Assembly (NCBI GenBank): GCA_030149405.1
Contig: JASBRM010000034.1
Span: 1 to 7,640 of the forward strand
Origin: Neptuniibacter sp.
GTDB lineage: Bacteria; Pseudomonadota; Gammaproteobacteria; Pseudomonadales; Balneatricaceae
Length of the DNA: 7,640 nt
Direction: 5' to 3'
Each line of letters begins with the position of its first letter. Position 1 is the stretch's first letter. The notes beneath the pieces were generated by a model that did no database searches, had not been told where the DNA came from, and saw nothing but the letters and a program-made list of their open reading frames with translations. Both the position numbers and the translations under genes were made by a program. Positions 7,256 to 7,640 of the stretch are shown here, piece after piece.

Positions 7256-7640
7256 TTAGTTCTGGCGGTAGTGTTGTTCTATTTGGTTACGAGTAAGTAG
7301 GCCGCATATTTTGTGCTCTGTATCTCGCACGCATAACGCTTCGACGCTGTTGTTAGCCATTGTATCTAAGGCTTCCTGAAGTGTCGCTTTTTCATCAATA
7401 TCAACGGTATCCAATCGGAGTGCTGGCATTGCAAGCAGATCAATATCAGCATGCGGTGAATCTGTCTTACGGGTCATAGTGTGGAGATCGCCTGGAGACA
7501 ACAGTAGATATTTGTCATCTGAGTCAATAACAATCCAGGTAGGATCGTTCTCAAGGGCGCTGAGTGCGCCCTGACTGGAGATTACAGGGGCTGTTTTAAC
7601 AAAGTGAGTGCTCATTAAACTTGCGACTGCAGAGCGGTTC
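7256..7640 (-). CDS. C-terminal CBS-domain end of a probable ClC-family chloride channel/transporter (5' end cut by window)
   Basis: The frame is open to the window edge: upstream of the ATG at 7615 the codons continue without a stop as NRSAVASL, so that ATG is probably internal and at least 127 residues belong to a longer protein. The visible part is a CBS pair. A degenerate first CBS (AVASLMSTHFV through WIVIDSDDKYLLLSPGDL) and a clearer second one (LDTVDIDEKATLQEALDTM to GLLTRNQIEQHY) end three residues before the TAA stop. Gammaproteobacterial ClC proteins have this kind of tail, with a VxSVM-like entry and a xPxWLVV-like strand; this is recalled family knowledge, and the transmembrane channel domain itself is not in the window. 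A different CBS-containing membrane protein, or a short stand-alone protein from ATG 7615, remain possible. The gene precedes thiE by 8 bases, apparently in one operon. Confidence 0.7.
   Translation of the reverse strand, partial: NRSAVASLMSTHFVKTAPVISSQGALSALENDPTWIVIDSDDKYLLLSPGDLHTMTRKTDSPHADIDLLAMPALRLDTVDIDEKATLQEALDTMANNSVEALCVRDTEHKICGLLTRNQIEQHYRQN

Noticed and set aside
1..7640. Mobile element, prophage, defence island or CRISPR array.
   Set aside because: No transposase, integrase, direct-repeat array or abrupt change in composition was seen; the gene content is housekeeping.

Overview
The window looks like ordinary chromosome of a gammaproteobacterium, probably a marine Oceanospirillales-type organism with a Pseudomonas-like gene repertoire. 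This rests on protein resemblance recalled from knowledge, not on a search. Base composition is moderate and even, coding density is very high, and the genes are mostly housekeeping. I saw no rRNA, tRNA, CRISPR array, insertion sequence, integrase or phage gene. No gap between genes exceeds about 70 bases.

Left part (1-4162). A leftward gene, cut by the window start, encodes a fused APH-like kinase domain and P-loop ATPase domain. It diverges across a 44-base spacer from a rightward two-gene unit. That unit is mrcB (penicillin-binding protein 1B, 776 aa) followed by a TPR lipoprotein that resembles LpoP, the outer-membrane activator of PBP1B described in Pseudomonas aeruginosa. The last bases of mrcB overlap the lipoprotein start in an ATGA junction, so synthase and activator appear to be made together.

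Right part (4159-7640). All genes run leftward. In order of transcription they are: the C-terminal CBS-domain end of a protein that is probably a ClC-family chloride channel (cut by the window end), thiE (thiamine phosphate synthase), hemL (glutamate-1-semialdehyde aminomutase), an unrecognised multi-pass membrane protein, and a small stand-alone CBS-pair protein. The first four are packed with gaps of 8 and 16 bases and one TAATG overlap, so they probably form one operon. The CBS-pair gene follows after 68 bases, has its own strong ribosome binding site, and meets the lipoprotein gene tail to tail with overlapping stop codons.

Together the window covers cell-wall synthesis, tetrapyrrole and thiamine biosynthesis, ion transport and nucleotide-sensing domains. 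I did not find a clearly new system. The points most worth a second look are the mrcB/lpoP-like coupling, the odd translation start of mrcB with overlapping divergent promoter elements, the unknown membrane protein coupled to hemL, and the ClC-thiE-hemL gene order.
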